From positions 1 to 36,930 of the forward strand of contig CAILNN010000017.1 in the NCBI GenBank assembly GCA_903835555.1: a stretch of 36,930 bases of DNA. Reading direction: 5' to 3'. Below the pieces are notes generated by a model. That model searched no databases. It was not told the origin of the DNA and saw nothing but the letters and a program-made list of their open reading frames with translations. This document shows, in pieces, positions 8,295 to 17,325 of this stretch. The translations under genes and the position numbers were made by a program. The stretch comes from an uncultured Verrucomicrobiota bacterium (GTDB lineage: Bacteria > Verrucomicrobiota > Verrucomicrobiia > Limisphaerales > UBA9464). Each line of letters starts with the position of its first letter. Position 1 is the first letter of the stretch.

Positions 8295-8369
8295 ATTCGC
8301 AATCGGTAGATAGGCTTTCTCGTGGAGTTAGGCTGTGAGGACGGCTAAGATATTGGTCCAGCAGGACGG

Positions 8370-8552
8370 CTACGATAACGCTTTGGGAGATTTCTCCCGG
8401 ATCATTTCATTGAGAACAACGCTTGTTTGGCCGGTGGATTTTTCCGCTTCGAGCTGGAGTAATTCCAACTCCTTGGTTTTGGTGGGAAGTTGCTCAAACG
8501 TTTTCATATCCCGGCCAAAATCCTTTTCGATTTCCGGTGGTGTTGTTTTCAT
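8370..8552 (-). CDS. Small hypothetical charged protein
   Basis: This 60-codon frame is rich in Lys, Glu and Leu (DMKTFEQLPTKTKELELLQL, then EAEKSTGQTSVVLNEMIRE). It would form one amphipathic helix or a short coiled coil. Composition looks protein-like, but there is no SD and no family I recognise. It could be a chance frame. It is on the same strand as the nitroreductase, 75 bp upstream of it. Confidence 0.4.
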   Translation of the reverse strand: MKTTPPEIEKDFGRDMKTFEQLPTKTKELELLQLEAEKSTGQTSVVLNEMIREKSPKALS

Positions 8553-8985
8553 GGTTCGTCAGTTGCAAAGTCACCTTGTTGTAACAAGTATGATGCTCAA
8601 TTTGTAGCATCGAGAAATGGGTCTTTTTCCCCTTCAGCGCGTGCGGTTCAGACTTCCACCGATTTCCACGGGACTATTGATCGGCAAGAACTCGGAATCC
8701 TTGGCTATTCTTTCGTTCTTGGCGAGGCGGTCGGAGGTTCTATCAGGGCCAATCATAGGTCTTCAACCAAGGTGTCCAATGGGGACAAACCCTACTTGAA
8801 ATCACTTACAGTTTGCCCCAAGGGATTTTTGGCTCCCGCGAGGCGACGCTCATACCCGCAGTGGTCTGTGAGGAGTGAGCAACGAAGCGGGAGGCGAAAC
8901 GAGCTGCGGCCCTTCGGGTTGCGCCTAAAATGCCCCAGGTTATCATTGACATTCGTAGGAGCTTATCCGTTTTGTCTGGCGATTT
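8553..8985. other. Intergenic region downstream of uvrB
   Basis: No supported gene is seen. The part at 8870-8945 (GAGTGAGCAACGAAGCGGGA, then a GAAACGAGCTGCGG block with CCCTTCGGG) has the look of a dispersed intergenic repeat, and GAGCAACGAAG recurs reverse-complemented inside the hairpin element at 27286-27300. No clear uvrB terminator was found. Confidence 0.4.
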
Positions 8986-11055
8986 TCACTTAGAGGAAGT
9001 GCGGCGTTTTCCGCCGCGCTTGGACTTTTTGTCGTATTGGATGGCTCGGGCGTTGGTGCCTGGGCTTTTCAATTCGGAGCCGCTGAGACGGTGTTTGAGT
9101 TCGCGAATTTGATCGCGGAGGACGGCAGCGCGCTCGAATTGCAATGATTTGGCCGCCTCGACCATTTCGCCTTCCAATTCCCGCAAGGTCTCAGTGAGGT
9201 CCAGTTGCTCGACACTTTCATTGAGCGCTTGGGCGGCGGCGAAGCGTCCCTGGGGTTGACTTCCGAGGCTTTCCTCAACCGCACGGTGAACGCCTCGCGG
9301 GGTGATGCCATGTTCGGCGTTGTAGGCCAATTGGCGCTTGCGTCGGTATTCGGAGACGGCCAGGAACTTTTGAATGCTCTGGGTCATCACATCGGCGTAG
9401 AGGATGACCTTTCCATGGAGGTGGCGGGCCGCGCGTCCGGCAGTCTGGATGAGGCTGGTGGCACTGCGAAGGTAGCCTTCCTTATCGGCGTCGAGGATGG
9501 CGACCAGGGAAACTTCTGGCAGGTCGAGTCCTTCCCGCAAGAGGTTGATACCGACAAGGACGTCAAATTCGCCGCGACGAAGGGCTCGCAGGATTTCGAC
9601 GCGTTCGATGGCGTCGATCTCGCTGTGGAGATAACGAACGCTGACGCCGAGGTCGCGGAGGTAGTCGGTCAACTCTTCCGCCGTCCGCTTGGTCAGCGTG
9701 GTCACGAGGGTACGCTCTTTCTTATCGAGACGTTTGCGGCACTCTTCCAGCAAATCGTCTATTTGGCCTTTCAGCGGTTTGACTTCAATCTCCGGGTCAA
9801 TGAGGCCGGTGGGGCGAACGATTTGTTCGGCCACGTTGGCGGGGCCAGCCCAGCCCATTTCGGTTGGACCAGGGGTCGCGCTGACATAGATGGATTGGCC
9901 GATCAGGGCCTTAAACTCATCAAAATTGAGGGGTCGATTGTCGAGGGCGCTGGGGAGCCGAAAGCCATGCTCGACCAGGACGTTCTTGCGAGCCATATCA
10001 CCGGCATACATGCCTCCGATCTGGGGAAGCGTGGCATGAGATTCATCGATGATGAGGAGAAAATCCTGGGGGAAAAAGTCCAGAAGTGTACCCGGGCGTG
10101 AACCGGGCGGACGGGCCATGATGTGGCGGGAATAATTTTCGATACCGGAGCAGAAGCCCAATTCCTGGAGTTGTTCGAGGTCAAACTCGGTGCGCATTTT
10201 GACCCGCTGGGCTTCCAGGAGTTTTCCGCGCCCTTCAAACCAGGCAATGCGGTCGCCGAGTTCTGCCCGGATGGTTAGCTGGGCTTGATTCACCTTTTCC
10301 TGTGGGGTGGCGAATTGTTTGCTGGGAAAAATGTTAACGGCGTCGAGTCGCTCGATTTCGTCGCCGGTCAATGGCTCGAATCGGGTGAACCGTTCGATTT
10401 CATCGCCAAAAAATTCTATTCGTAGGGCATCCTCGGAGTAGGCCGGATGAAGCTCGACCACCTCTCCCCGGACTCGGAAGCGGCTTCTTTGAAGTTCGTA
10501 ATCATTGCGGGAGTATTGCAACTCGACGAGGCGGGAGAGCAATTGATCGCGGCTGACGGCCTGTCCGACGCGCAACGGGATCACCATGGATTCATAATCA
10601 TCGCGGCTGCCGATGCCGTAGATGCAGGAAACGCTGGCCACCACGATGACGTCGCGGCGTCCCAGCAGCGAATTCATGGTGGAGAGGCGCAAGCGTTCAA
10701 TTTCATCGTTAATGGAGGAATCCTTTTCAATAAAGGTATCGGTACGAGGGATGTAGGCTTCGGGTTGGTAGTAATCGAAGTAGCTGACGAAGTATTCGAC
10801 GGCGTTGTTGGGGAAAAAGGCCTTAAATTCGGCGTAGAGCTGAGCGGCGAGGGTCTTGTTGTGGGAGATGACCAAGGTCGGGCGGTTGACGTTTCGAATC
10901 ACGTTCGCGACGGTGAACGTCTTGCCCGAGCCGGTGACACCGAGAAGGACCTGATGGGGCACACCGGATTTGAGTCCCGCCGTCAACTGGGCGATGGCCC
11001 GGGGTTGGTCGCCGGCTGGGGAGTATCCGGACACCAATTCAAAGGAAGCGGACAT
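8986..11055 (-). CDS. uvrB: Excinuclease ABC subunit UvrB
   Basis: UvrB is the damage-verifying helicase-like subunit of nucleotide excision repair. It is loaded by UvrA and recruits UvrC. From the ATG at 11055 the protein has 689 residues, the normal length. It shows Walker A GVTGSGKTFT, the beta-hairpin YFVSYFDYYQPEAYIPRTDT, Walker B-like LLIIDESHATLPQ, motif V GINLLREGLDLPEVSLVAIL, motif VI QTAGRAARH, and a C-terminal UVR domain (AKSLQFERAAVLRDQIRELK) that binds UvrC. A longer frame runs upstream to 11199, but those 48 residues lack UvrB character and overlap the preceding gene. The chosen start lies 10 bp after the upstream stop, indicating co-transcription with the TPR gene and uvrA. The tail is Lys/Arg-rich. 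Confidence 0.97.
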   Translation of the reverse strand: MSASFELVSGYSPAGDQPRAIAQLTAGLKSGVPHQVLLGVTGSGKTFTVANVIRNVNRPTLVISHNKTLAAQLYAEFKAFFPNNAVEYFVSYFDYYQPEAYIPRTDTFIEKDSSINDEIERLRLSTMNSLLGRRDVIVVASVSCIYGIGSRDDYESMVIPLRVGQAVSRDQLLSRLVELQYSRNDYELQRSRFRVRGEVVELHPAYSEDALRIEFFGDEIERFTRFEPLTGDEIERLDAVNIFPSKQFATPQEKVNQAQLTIRAELGDRIAWFEGRGKLLEAQRVKMRTEFDLEQLQELGFCSGIENYSRHIMARPPGSRPGTLLDFFPQDFLLIIDESHATLPQIGGMYAGDMARKNVLVEHGFRLPSALDNRPLNFDEFKALIGQSIYVSATPGPTEMGWAGPANVAEQIVRPTGLIDPEIEVKPLKGQIDDLLEECRKRLDKKERTLVTTLTKRTAEELTDYLRDLGVSVRYLHSEIDAIERVEILRALRRGEFDVLVGINLLREGLDLPEVSLVAILDADKEGYLRSATSLIQTAGRAARHLHGKVILYADVMTQSIQKFLAVSEYRRKRQLAYNAEHGITPRGVHRAVEESLGSQPQGRFAAAQALNESVEQLDLTETLRELEGEMVEAAKSLQFERAAVLRDQIRELKHRLSGSELKSPGTNARAIQYDKKSKRGGKRRTSSK

Positions 11056-11065
11056 GGGTATTGAA

Positions 11066-13690
11066 TCATCCGCCGGGATGCCGGGCCGCGACGGCGGCCT
11101 TACTTTCCCAAGCGGTCTTTTGGACAGGCAGTTCCCCTGCCAACCAACGATAGAGGCTGGCAGCCGAATCCCATTGGCCCATTTCCTCCAGAAGTTCACC
11201 GGCGAGGCGTCCTGATTTTTCCACGAGGGAGAGGTCTAGGGCTTCCCCGGGGTGCAGCCATTTGCCGTGAAGCATATCGAGGAGTTGGATGGCAGCCGCA
11301 TTCCGCACGTCGCGGGCCTCATTCAAGGAACCGGCGGCGGCGAGGCGGATGGCCCAGAGTTCGGAAGTTTGGGCGAAACCGAAGGCAGCGGTGCCCCGGA
11401 CGGAAGGGTCCACAGCAGGAAGGTCAACCACCTGCTGGTAAAGCTCGATGGCGGGGCGGAGGAAGTTGGTAGCGTGGGCGGCTTTCTGAAGATAACAATT
11501 GGCCAACAGTCCCAGGGCGGATGGGCGGAGGGGGGAGTTGGTGTAGGTGGTTACCTTGCGGAAGGTGTCGATGGCATTGTCGATCGCAGAATCCGGGGGT
11601 TTGTCGGGTTCAACCGGACGACTCAGGTGGTATTCGCCCAAGGCAAAATAAGTGGCGGGGAGCAGGGATGCGGGGGTCTCCTTGTCGTTGAGCAATTCGA
11701 TGAGCAAGACGCCGGCATCGCGCCAGTTTTCCAGTTTTCTAGCAGAAACGGCGGATAGAAATTTGGCGCGATACCATTCCGGCTTGCCACGCCAGACTTC
11801 ATTGGTCAGGAGGAGGTTGCAAGTGAGACCGGCGCGGTCGTATTCGCGGCGACTGAAGTAATCGTCGGCGAGCCAGAGTTGGGCCAAGCCGGCGGAGGGG
11901 GCAGTTGGGTACTGGGCGGCGAGGCTGGCAAATTCAACGGCGGCATTGGTTAGCATTCGGGCTTGGGCTTTGGCCCAGGCACGGTCCCAAACGGCTCGGG
12001 GGAGGTCGGAATTTTGGGGATTGGCGGCAATCCACAGGTCCAATTCATTAATGGCATTGGTCCATTGCTGGGCACGTAGGTCTGACCCGGCGATCGCCAG
12101 TTCAACCGTCGGACGGAAGGGTGAATCGGGAGACTTCACCAGGAAATTGGTCAGGAGTTTGCGGGCTCCATCGGCATCGCCGAGCCGCGAGATGAGCTGG
12201 CCCGCGAGCAAGGTGGTGCGCACAGCGGCTTCACTGAGAGGGTTAATTGCCAGCAGTTTTTCGCTGGCCAATAAGACGGACGCACGGTCTTTGAGTTGTG
12301 AGGCGGCGACTCCCACCTGCCGCCAGGCAGATTCGATCAGGCTGGAGTTGGAGGGAGTGGATGCCAGGAGACCCGTTTCTTCTGCCACCTGGCGGTAGGT
12401 AGCGAGCGCTTTGACTGCATCACCGTGCGCCAACTGGCAATCGCCGGCTTTCAATTGAGCACGGGACTTTTCCAATCCGGGTGGAAGGAACTGGACGGCG
12501 GCCAGAAAATTGGTTTCTGCCTCGACGAACCGGTTGGTCACACCCCGACTAGTACCATCCACCCAGAGGCACCAACCGCGCCCAAGGAGGGCGGGTCCGG
12601 CGATTTCCGGCGTCGGCGAATTGGTCAATATCTGTTGATACTGCGCGACCGCAAGATTCAGCAGGGCGATAGAGTCGGCTGAATTGGGACGTTCCCGAAT
12701 GGCCTCGTACTGGCGAAAGAGGACCTGGGCCAAAAGCAATCGGAGAGATTGGTTTTCCGGTTCCGTGGTAGCCGTCGCCAGGAAGGATTCCAACCGCTGC
12801 CGAGTACCGGCGAGGTCGTTGGTGGCCAATCGTTGCCGAGCCAGTTCCAGCGTCGCCTGACGTTGATAAGATGGAGGAGCTCCCGCAACCAGGTTCTTTT
12901 GGTACCAATCGGCCGCCGATTCGGGTTTTCCCATCCGGATCAACAGTTCAGCGACGAAGGCGATCGACGCAGGCCTCTGGGGGGCGAGGGATGGCTCGCG
13001 AGCGGCCACTTCAACGGCTTCTTGGGCAGCCGCAGCGGCGGCAACGTCCCCTGCTTTTTCACGCGCCAGCGCCAAGGCTTGCAGGCGGGAAAACTCATTT
13101 GCGGGCAACAGTGCCCAAGCCTTGGCGGAATCGAGGGTGGCGATGGCTTTGGCGGGATCGCCGATCGCCAGCCAAGCTTGGGACTTGGTCATCAGACCAC
13201 GGAAAAGGATGTCGGGAGGACCTCCGGCAGCCAGGGCATGAACAAAGGGAGAGGTCGGGTTATCCAGGACGCGCTCGGCTCCGACGGGGTCACCGGCCTG
13301 GAGCCGGGCGGAGGCTTCGCGGACTCCTGCCAAGGCGGAGCGGACAGTGGTGGGATAGCTCTTTTGGAAATTGGCGAAAACCGAAGCCGCTCCGGTAAAG
13401 TCGCGGTTGATCAGGAGGATTTCGCCATGGGCGAAGTCGCGCCGCTGGGTTGCTTCCAGGACATTGGTCGATTGGGGATGGCGCGTGATAAAGTCAGCAA
13501 AGGATTTCTCGGCTCTCTCCCAAAGCTGGATGTCGAAATCGCGTAGGGCGGCATCGAAGGCAATTTGCTCCGTGGCATCGGCTGCGTGAACCCTGGGAGC
13601 CAGAGGAAGGGCGCAAGCCAGCATGAGGCAGCAGAGGAGGATGTACGCCCCCACCCTAATCGCTCTTGCTAAAATGGATTGCGATTGCAT
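11066..13690 (-). CDS. Exported tetratricopeptide-like repeat protein between uvrA and uvrB
   Basis: The protein has 874 residues. It begins with a signal peptide: MQSQSILARAIRVGAYILLC, more hydrophobic residues, then PRVHA before ADATEQ. The mature part is almost entirely alpha-helical solenoid with TPR-like units, for example AALRDFDIQLWERAEKSFADF ending near residue 65 and AWLAIGDPAKAIATLDSAKA, followed by many Ala/Leu/Tyr-spaced helices. It resembles the periplasmic or lipoprotein-associated TPR proteins (YbgF/BamD-like) common in this phylum, which usually scaffold protein complexes; the partner is unknown. The start at 13690 was chosen over 13810 because it begins the signal peptide and lies 4 bp after the uvrA stop. 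It is clearly in one unit with uvrA and uvrB, yet its predicted location is outside the cytoplasm. Confidence 0.85.
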   Translation of the reverse strand: MQSQSILARAIRVGAYILLCCLMLACALPLAPRVHAADATEQIAFDAALRDFDIQLWERAEKSFADFITRHPQSTNVLEATQRRDFAHGEILLINRDFTGAASVFANFQKSYPTTVRSALAGVREASARLQAGDPVGAERVLDNPTSPFVHALAAGGPPDILFRGLMTKSQAWLAIGDPAKAIATLDSAKAWALLPANEFSRLQALALAREKAGDVAAAAAAQEAVEVAAREPSLAPQRPASIAFVAELLIRMGKPESAADWYQKNLVAGAPPSYQRQATLELARQRLATNDLAGTRQRLESFLATATTEPENQSLRLLLAQVLFRQYEAIRERPNSADSIALLNLAVAQYQQILTNSPTPEIAGPALLGRGWCLWVDGTSRGVTNRFVEAETNFLAAVQFLPPGLEKSRAQLKAGDCQLAHGDAVKALATYRQVAEETGLLASTPSNSSLIESAWRQVGVAASQLKDRASVLLASEKLLAINPLSEAAVRTTLLAGQLISRLGDADGARKLLTNFLVKSPDSPFRPTVELAIAGSDLRAQQWTNAINELDLWIAANPQNSDLPRAVWDRAWAKAQARMLTNAAVEFASLAAQYPTAPSAGLAQLWLADDYFSRREYDRAGLTCNLLLTNEVWRGKPEWYRAKFLSAVSARKLENWRDAGVLLIELLNDKETPASLLPATYFALGEYHLSRPVEPDKPPDSAIDNAIDTFRKVTTYTNSPLRPSALGLLANCYLQKAAHATNFLRPAIELYQQVVDLPAVDPSVRGTAAFGFAQTSELWAIRLAAAGSLNEARDVRNAAAIQLLDMLHGKWLHPGEALDLSLVEKSGRLAGELLEEMGQWDSAASLYRWLAGELPVQKTAWESKAAVAARHPGG

Positions 13691-13694
13691 GGAC

Positions 13695-16622
13695 TCACGG
13701 TGCCGTTGACCGGGCCAAGGAGCGAGCGAGGAATCGTCCGGTATGGCTTTCCGGGGTCGAAGCGATTTGTTCTGGGGACCCGGCGGCGACAATTCTGCCG
13801 CCTGCGGCACCGCCTTCTGGCCCCATGTCGATTACCCAATCGGCGCATTTGATCACGTCGAGATGATGTTCAATGACCACCAGAGTATTGCCCGAATCGC
13901 GGAGGCGGAAAAGGACTTCCAGGAGCTTGGCCACATCGTGAAAATGGAGACCGGTGGTCGGCTCATCCATCAAGTACAATGTCTTGCCTTGCTGTCGCCG
14001 GGCCAGTTCAGCCGCCAGCTTCAACCGTTGGGCCTCTCCGCCGGATAGTGTGGTGGCCGGTTGTCCCAAGCGGATGTACCCGAGACCGACTTCGGCGAGC
14101 ATCTGGCACGGTTCATGGAGCTTGGGGATAGCGCGAAAAAAGGCGGCGGCCTCATCGACCGTCATGTCGAGGACTTCAGCGATATTTCGTCCTTTGTAGG
14201 CGATTTCCAGCGTTTCCCGATTGTATCGGCGTCCGCCGCAGGCTTCACAAGTGACGTAAACGGGCGGGAGGAAATGCATTTCGATTTTCAGGACGCCATC
14301 GCCTTCGCACTTTTCGCAGCGGCCCCCTTTGACATTAAAACTGAATCGTCCGGCTTCATATCCACGAACCTTGGCGGAAGGGAGGGAAGCGAAGAGGTCC
14401 CGGATTTCATTGAACATCCCGGTGAACGTGGCGGGATTGCTTCGCGGAGTGCGACCGATTGGCGATTGGTCGACAACGACGCATTTTTCCAAGCCGGCCA
14501 GGCCGCGAATTTCCCGATGCAGGCCCGGGGTCTCTTTCGAGCCGTACCAGGCGCGAAAAACCGCGCGGCGCAGGACATCATCAATCAACGTGGATTTGCC
14601 GCTGCCGCTGACACCGGTGACGCAGGTCAGCGTCCCGAGCGGAATTCGAGCGGTGACTCCCTGGAGGTTGTTTTCCTTTGCATCGACAATTTCGAGCCAG
14701 GGTCCGTCGGGTCGGGGACGAATACGCTGGCGAGGGACATCGATTTTCAAATCCCCCTTGAGGTACCTTCCGGTCAAGGAACGAGGGTCAGCCATGACCT
14801 CCGCCACCGTTCCGCGGGCTACCAGTTCCCCTCCTAGCACACCCGCTCCTGGCCCGAAATCGAGGAGGTAATCGGCGGCACGGATGGTGTCCTCGTCGTG
14901 CTCGACCACCAGGACCGAGTTTCCAAGATCGCGCAGGCGAAAGAGGGTTTCGAGGAGGCGTTCGTTGTCGCGTTGATGGAGCCCGATGCTGGGCTCATCA
15001 AGAATGTATAGAACCCCCATGAGGCCGGCCCCAATCTGAGTGGCCAGGCGAATGCGCTGAGATTCTCCACCGCTGAGCGATGCACTTTCCCGCCTGAGGG
15101 TCAAATACCCGAGCCCTACCGAGCGGAGGAAACCGAGCCGTTGACGAATTTCCCGGATGAGATCACCCGCTACTTTCAGTTGAAAATCGGCCAATTGGAG
15201 GGTCGCCAGGTAGGCATCGGCGGCATCGATCGAAAGTTCGCAAAAATCAGCTATGGAGACGCCTGGAACGGGGCCTTTCCATCCGGGGAGGTGACCCGGC
15301 AGGGTGATCGCAAGAACCTCCGGTCGCAATCTGCGTCCGCCACAAGCATCGCAGGGCTGAAGGTTCATGTAGGCCTTCAAACGATTGCGGGTAAATTCAC
15401 TCTCGCTATCGGTGAACAAGCGCTGAAGATTGGGAATGACCCCTTCAAACGGCTTCAACGATGAAGGGCGGCTGCCTGATTTTTGAAACACACATTCAAC
15501 GGGTTCCTGGCCCGTTCCCCAAAGCATGCGTTGGCGGAAGGCAGCGGGTAGGTCCTTCCATGGCTTATCCAAGGATACGCCATCGTGTTTGGCCATGCCC
15601 TGGATAAGGCCCTGGTAATAGGCTTCCATTTTCTTGCCACCCATTCGGCGGTAGGGTTGGACAGCTCCATCCGCCAGCGATTTGTTGGCATCAGGCACGA
15701 CCAATTCGGAGTCAAACACCAGTTTTTGGCCAAGGCCATGGCACACCGGACAGGCCCCATGGGGCGAATTGAAGGAAAAGTCCGTCGGTTTCGGGAGCTC
15801 ATAAGTTCGTCCGGAGGCCGGGTGAAACAGGCGATTGGAAAAGGTCACCTCGGTCCAGGGAAGTTCGGTATTGGCAGAAGGACGTTCAGGGGAGGGTACT
15901 TGGTGAAGGACCAGGACCCGGCCCTGGCCCCATTTCAAGGCGGTTTCCAGCGAATCAATCAGGCGCGAGCGGAGATCAGGGCCGATGATCAACCGATCGA
16001 TCACGACTTCGACCCGATGTTTGATCTTTCCATCGAGCTTCACAGGAGCCTTGGTCGAAAGTTCGGCCAATTGCCCATCGATACGGGCGCGGACAAAACC
16101 TTCGCGGGAGAGTTTTTCCAGGACATCGGCAAACTCCCCGCGCTGGTTCTCCACCACCGGAGCGAGAAGCATCAGGCGGGATCGAACGGGAAACCGAAGG
16201 ACAGCATCGGCGATTTCGCCGATCGATTGGGCGGCGATCGGAGAGCCCGACTCAGGGTCATGCGGTTGACCGACATGGGCGAAGACCAAGCGCAGATAAT
16301 CATAAATCTCCGTGGTGGTGGCGATGGTCGATCGCGGACTTCCGGCGCTGTTCCGTTGCTCAATGGCAATGGCGGGGGAAAGGCCCTCCAAATGGTCCAG
16401 GTCTGGCTTGGGTAATTGGTCCAGGAACTGGCGGGCAAAGGCGCTCAGGCTCTCGACATAGCGGCGCTGTCCCTCGGCGAAGAGGGTATCAAAAGCCAGC
16501 GAAGATTTGCCACTGCCGCTGGGTCCGGTGATGACCACCAGGCGGTCGCGGGGGATTTCGACCGACACATTCTTGAGATTGTGTTGGCGGGCTCCTTTCA
16601 ACCGGATGACATCACGGACCAT
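13695..16622 (-). CDS. uvrA: Excinuclease ABC subunit UvrA
   Basis: UvrA is the ABC-type damage sensor that loads UvrB. The protein has 975 residues. It has two ABC cassettes: Walker A GPSGSGKS at 33-40 and GVSGSGKST in the second half, signatures LSGGESQRIRLA and LSGGEAQRLKLA, and Walker B LYILDEPSIGLHQRDN and LYLMDEPTTGLHFHDV. The C-terminal zinc module is complete (CEKCEGD ... CEACGGRRYNRE). The N-terminal zinc module is atypical: the first CxxC pair is replaced by HPAS (FHPASGRTY), while the second, CPVCHGLG, is kept. A CDACGGRRLRPE element is also present. The ATG at 16622 gives the usual N-terminus RDVIRLKGARQHNLKNV; an in-frame ATG seven codons earlier is possible. It is the first gene of the uvrA-TPR-uvrB unit. 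Confidence 0.96.
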   Translation of the reverse strand: MVRDVIRLKGARQHNLKNVSVEIPRDRLVVITGPSGSGKSSLAFDTLFAEGQRRYVESLSAFARQFLDQLPKPDLDHLEGLSPAIAIEQRNSAGSPRSTIATTTEIYDYLRLVFAHVGQPHDPESGSPIAAQSIGEIADAVLRFPVRSRLMLLAPVVENQRGEFADVLEKLSREGFVRARIDGQLAELSTKAPVKLDGKIKHRVEVVIDRLIIGPDLRSRLIDSLETALKWGQGRVLVLHQVPSPERPSANTELPWTEVTFSNRLFHPASGRTYELPKPTDFSFNSPHGACPVCHGLGQKLVFDSELVVPDANKSLADGAVQPYRRMGGKKMEAYYQGLIQGMAKHDGVSLDKPWKDLPAAFRQRMLWGTGQEPVECVFQKSGSRPSSLKPFEGVIPNLQRLFTDSESEFTRNRLKAYMNLQPCDACGGRRLRPEVLAITLPGHLPGWKGPVPGVSIADFCELSIDAADAYLATLQLADFQLKVAGDLIREIRQRLGFLRSVGLGYLTLRRESASLSGGESQRIRLATQIGAGLMGVLYILDEPSIGLHQRDNERLLETLFRLRDLGNSVLVVEHDEDTIRAADYLLDFGPGAGVLGGELVARGTVAEVMADPRSLTGRYLKGDLKIDVPRQRIRPRPDGPWLEIVDAKENNLQGVTARIPLGTLTCVTGVSGSGKSTLIDDVLRRAVFRAWYGSKETPGLHREIRGLAGLEKCVVVDQSPIGRTPRSNPATFTGMFNEIRDLFASLPSAKVRGYEAGRFSFNVKGGRCEKCEGDGVLKIEMHFLPPVYVTCEACGGRRYNRETLEIAYKGRNIAEVLDMTVDEAAAFFRAIPKLHEPCQMLAEVGLGYIRLGQPATTLSGGEAQRLKLAAELARRQQGKTLYLMDEPTTGLHFHDVAKLLEVLFRLRDSGNTLVVIEHHLDVIKCADWVIDMGPEGGAAGGRIVAAGSPEQIASTPESHTGRFLARSLARSTAP

Positions 16623-16710
16623 GGCGCAAGTAGTAGACACCAAACGGCTCGGGAAGCGAAGCCGGGTTCTGCTTGGAGTTGTCGGTTCTCTTCGCTAAAA
16701 CTTCGGGTCA

Positions 16711-17202
16711 ATGACTTGGGATGCGGCACTGCGGTGCGCCGCCTGGCTGGCATTCTTGATGTGGGCCGGGGCTGAGGCTTCTTTGGCCGTGGAGTGGAAT
16801 CGCCTTGCCCGATGGCTTTGGACGATTGGAGTCCTCGGGTTGGCGTGCCACATGGCAACCGCCTTTCACTCGCGCTATCACTGGAGCCACGCCGTCGCCT
16901 ACCTAGACACCGCCGAAAAGACGGGGGCAGTGACCGGCATTCGATGGGGAGGAGGCGTGTGGATCAATTACGTAATGCTCACAGTCTGGTCAATTGATGC
17001 AGGGATTGCTTGGATTCGAGGCGCTGCGGCTTGGGCGGGAATGCGTCGAACGGCGCTTCGCTGGGTGTTTGCCTTTATCTGGTCGCAGGGAGCCGTGGTT
17101 TTTCCGAAGGGTCCCCTACGATGGGGGGCAGCATTCGTGTTGGTGCTATTGGCCGTGTGGGTATGGCACCAGTGGAGACGACGGCGTTTGCTTTGGCGTT
17201 GA
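16711..17202 (+). CDS. Uncharacterised membrane protein
   Basis: This 163-residue protein has about four to five hydrophobic helices: 5-25, 36-52, 84-100, 115-130 and 138-155. A loop reads HSRYHWSHAVAYLDTAEKTG, then a GIRWGGGVWINY segment. The WSHAxAYxDTA and WGGGxxxNY motifs look conserved rather than random, and I associate similar proteins with Planctomycetes and Verrucomicrobia, but I know of no assigned function. The C-terminus is strongly basic (WHQWRRRRLLWR), placing it in the cytoplasm by the positive-inside rule. It is divergent from uvrA with 88 bp between starts. A repeat C copy begins directly after its stop. Confidence 0.75.
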   Translation: MTWDAALRCAAWLAFLMWAGAEASLAVEWNRLARWLWTIGVLGLACHMATAFHSRYHWSHAVAYLDTAEKTGAVTGIRWGGGVWINYVMLTVWSIDAGIAWIRGAAAWAGMRRTALRWVFAFIWSQGAVVFPKGPLRWGAAFVLVLLAVWVWHQWRRRRLLWR

Positions 17203-17285
17203 ACCGGTGGTATCGCTACGCTAAACCACCGGCTAATGGCTGGGAAGCCTTCGGCTTCCACATGGGGCCTCGAACTATCACAAAA
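17203..17285 (+). repeat. Dispersed repeat family C, copy 2
   Basis: CCGGTGGTATCGCTACGCTA, then ACCACCGGCTAATGGCTGGG and an AGCCTTCGGCTTCCAC hairpin (GAAGCC-TTC-GGCTTC). The same layout recurs at 27535-27625. It begins immediately after the TGA of the preceding membrane protein and could form its transcript end. Confidence 0.8.
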
Positions 17286-17325
17286 TAGAATGATATCTGC
17301 GGCATTTGGCCCCCAGGAGCCGACT

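Noticed and set aside
9205..10101. Plus-strand frame of about 298 codons opposite uvrB
   Set aside because: It is an antisense shadow of uvrB with no start signal or recognisable domain.
11056..11199. 48-residue N-terminal extension of UvrB
   Set aside because: It overlaps the end of the TPR gene and lacks UvrB sequence character. The ATG at 11055 gives the normal protein.
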